A DNA stretch of 6,306 bases from Phycisphaerales bacterium (GTDB lineage Bacteria > Planctomycetota > Phycisphaerae > Tepidisphaerales > Tepidisphaeraceae), in the NCBI GenBank assembly GCA_028288775.1, contig JAQGHP010000210.1, forward strand, positions 1 to 6,306. Reading direction: 5' to 3'. The position numbers and the translations under genes are program-made. Under the pieces are notes generated by a model, which ran no database searches, had not been told where the DNA came from, and saw only the letters and a list, made by a program, of their open reading frames with translations. Every line of letters begins with the position of its first letter. Position 1 is the first letter of the stretch. Below are positions 5,673 through 6,306 of this stretch, piece by piece.

Positions 5673-5845
5673 CACGGGGGGAGTATTGCCACGGATGCAG
5701 ACCGATGGACACAGATGAAAGGCGAAGAAATGAAACCTGAGCAGAGCTCTTAACCGCATCGCAGCTCGTTACGTTTTATCTTATACTCTTTATGAATTCC
5801 CATCTATGTCCAGCGGTCTGCATCTGTGGCAATACTCTCCCTGTC
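5673..5845. repeat. Palindromic element D between the UbiA gene and mqnE
   Basis: The left arm 5673-5719 and right arm 5799-5845 are reverse complements at roughly 40 of 47 positions, including the unbroken word GAGTATTGCCAC paired with GTGGCAATACTC and a near-match around ATGCAGACCG. The 79 nt A/T-richer loop (5720-5798) holds a smaller GAGCT/AGCTC inverted repeat and no gene. The right arm ends 3 nt from the stop codon of the UbiA gene, so the hairpin would form at the 3' end of that transcript and separate it from mqnE. The GTGG, CATC and CTGTG words resemble dispersed intergenic repeats I recall from Planctomycetes. Confidence 0.88.
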
Positions 5846-5848
5846 TCT

Positions 5849-6306
5849 TCACCTCAGCACGTCGACAATCCCCAATGTCCCGAGCAGCAGGCTGATAATC
5901 CCGTTTACCGTGAAGAACGCCAAGCCCAGCTTCGACAAATCGTCCGCCCTGACGAGGCTCTGTTCGACGATCAGCAAAGTCGTCGCGATCGCGACTCCCG
6001 TGAAATACAGCGCGCCCAGGTGCGGGGAAGACATTCCAACCGCCACTAGCATCCCGACGCTGGCCAGGTGCGTCACCCGGCTTACCCATAGCGCCGGCCC
6101 GATTCCGATTTTCGCGGGAACGGAGAACACGCCGCAGGCGACGTCGCTGGCGTAATCCTGGCAGGCGTAAAGGATGTCGAACCCGGCGGTCCAGGTCAGC
6201 ACCGCCCCGGCCATCCAGATCGGCGGCAATCCCAGCGTCCCCCGAATCGCCACCCACGCACAAACCGGCGCAAGGGCCAGGCACATTCCAAGGTAATAAT
6301 GGCAAA
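5849..6306 (-). CDS. UbiA-family prenyltransferase, probably MqnP (5' end missing)
   Basis: This is the C-terminal 152 residues of an integral membrane aromatic prenyltransferase, cut by the window edge. The reading frame stays open to 6306, and the codons before the internal ATG at 6286 read CHYYLG, which continues the family pattern, so that ATG is not the true start. The second Asp-rich UbiA motif is intact: DILYACQDYASD (about 6178-6143), followed by GVFSVPAKIG. Several hydrophobic helices follow, ending in a short tail IVDVLR. The first Asp motif, NxxxD, must lie outside the window. Family members attach polyprenyl chains to 4-hydroxybenzoate or to naphthoates. Proximity to mqnE favours the MqnP role of prenylating the naphthoate in the futalosine pathway, but UbiA itself cannot be excluded. 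Palindrome D follows its stop directly. Confidence 0.9.
   Translation of the reverse strand, partial: CHYYLGMCLALAPVCAWVAIRGTLGLPPIWMAGAVLTWTAGFDILYACQDYASDVACGVFSVPAKIGIGPALWVSRVTHLASVGMLVAVGMSSPHLGALYFTGVAIATTLLIVEQSLVRADDLSKLGLAFFTVNGIISLLLGTLGIVDVLR

Noticed and set aside
5790..6305. A long minus-strand open frame out of phase with the UbiA gene
   Set aside because: The neighbouring phase holds the UbiA Asp motif and membrane helices. This one is Arg/Gly-rich and runs through element D.

Overview
The window looks like a high-GC bacterial chromosome segment, most likely from a planctomycete and possibly a Phycisphaerae-type lineage. That assignment is an inference. It rests on a menaquinone futalosine-pathway gene pair, a bacterial leucyl/arginyl-transferase gene, sparse operon structure, and gaps filled with long palindromes of short-period repeats of a kind I associate with Planctomycetes and Verrucomicrobia genomes. 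No rRNA, tRNA, transposase, phage gene or CRISPR array is visible.

Layout. Bases 1-292 are a non-coding leader with five copies of TCGGTCA, a candidate -10 box and a strong Shine-Dalgarno. Three plus-strand genes follow: glyA (serine hydroxymethyltransferase, 293-1534), bpt (N-end-rule leucyltransferase family, about 1666-2469) and a single-domain response regulator (2560-2970). The remaining genes are on the minus strand. Read in transcription order from the right edge they are: a UbiA-family prenyltransferase, probably mqnP, cut by the window end (>6306-5849); mqnE, aminofutalosine synthase (5602-4229); a GYF_2 plus two-helix membrane protein (4084-3515); and a small, very basic protein of unknown function (3410-3102).

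The gene functions are mostly housekeeping. MqnE and the UbiA protein fit the same pathway (futalosine route to menaquinone): MqnE makes aminodeoxyfutalosine early, and an MqnP-type UbiA enzyme prenylates the naphthoate ring late. GlyA feeds one-carbon metabolism. Bpt tags proteins with acidic N-termini for Clp degradation. No functional link among the other genes can be read from the sequence.

The most unusual content is the repeat structure. Four different long palindromes lie within 6.3 kb (A 1544-1661, B 2970-3100, C 4637-4822, D 5673-5845), and A, B and C are clearly built from 7-8 bp iterated words. Three occupy gaps between genes, and B and D sit almost flush against stop codons. The fourth, C, lies inside mqnE and is read through in frame, adding about 62 residues of low-complexity, cysteine-containing sequence just before a conserved strand of the radical-SAM barrel. 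Because its iterated words are 7 and 8 bp long, gain or loss of one unit would shift the mqnE frame. This resembles the protein-coding palindromic elements known from Rickettsia, here in a respiratory-quinone gene, and is the main item worth following up.
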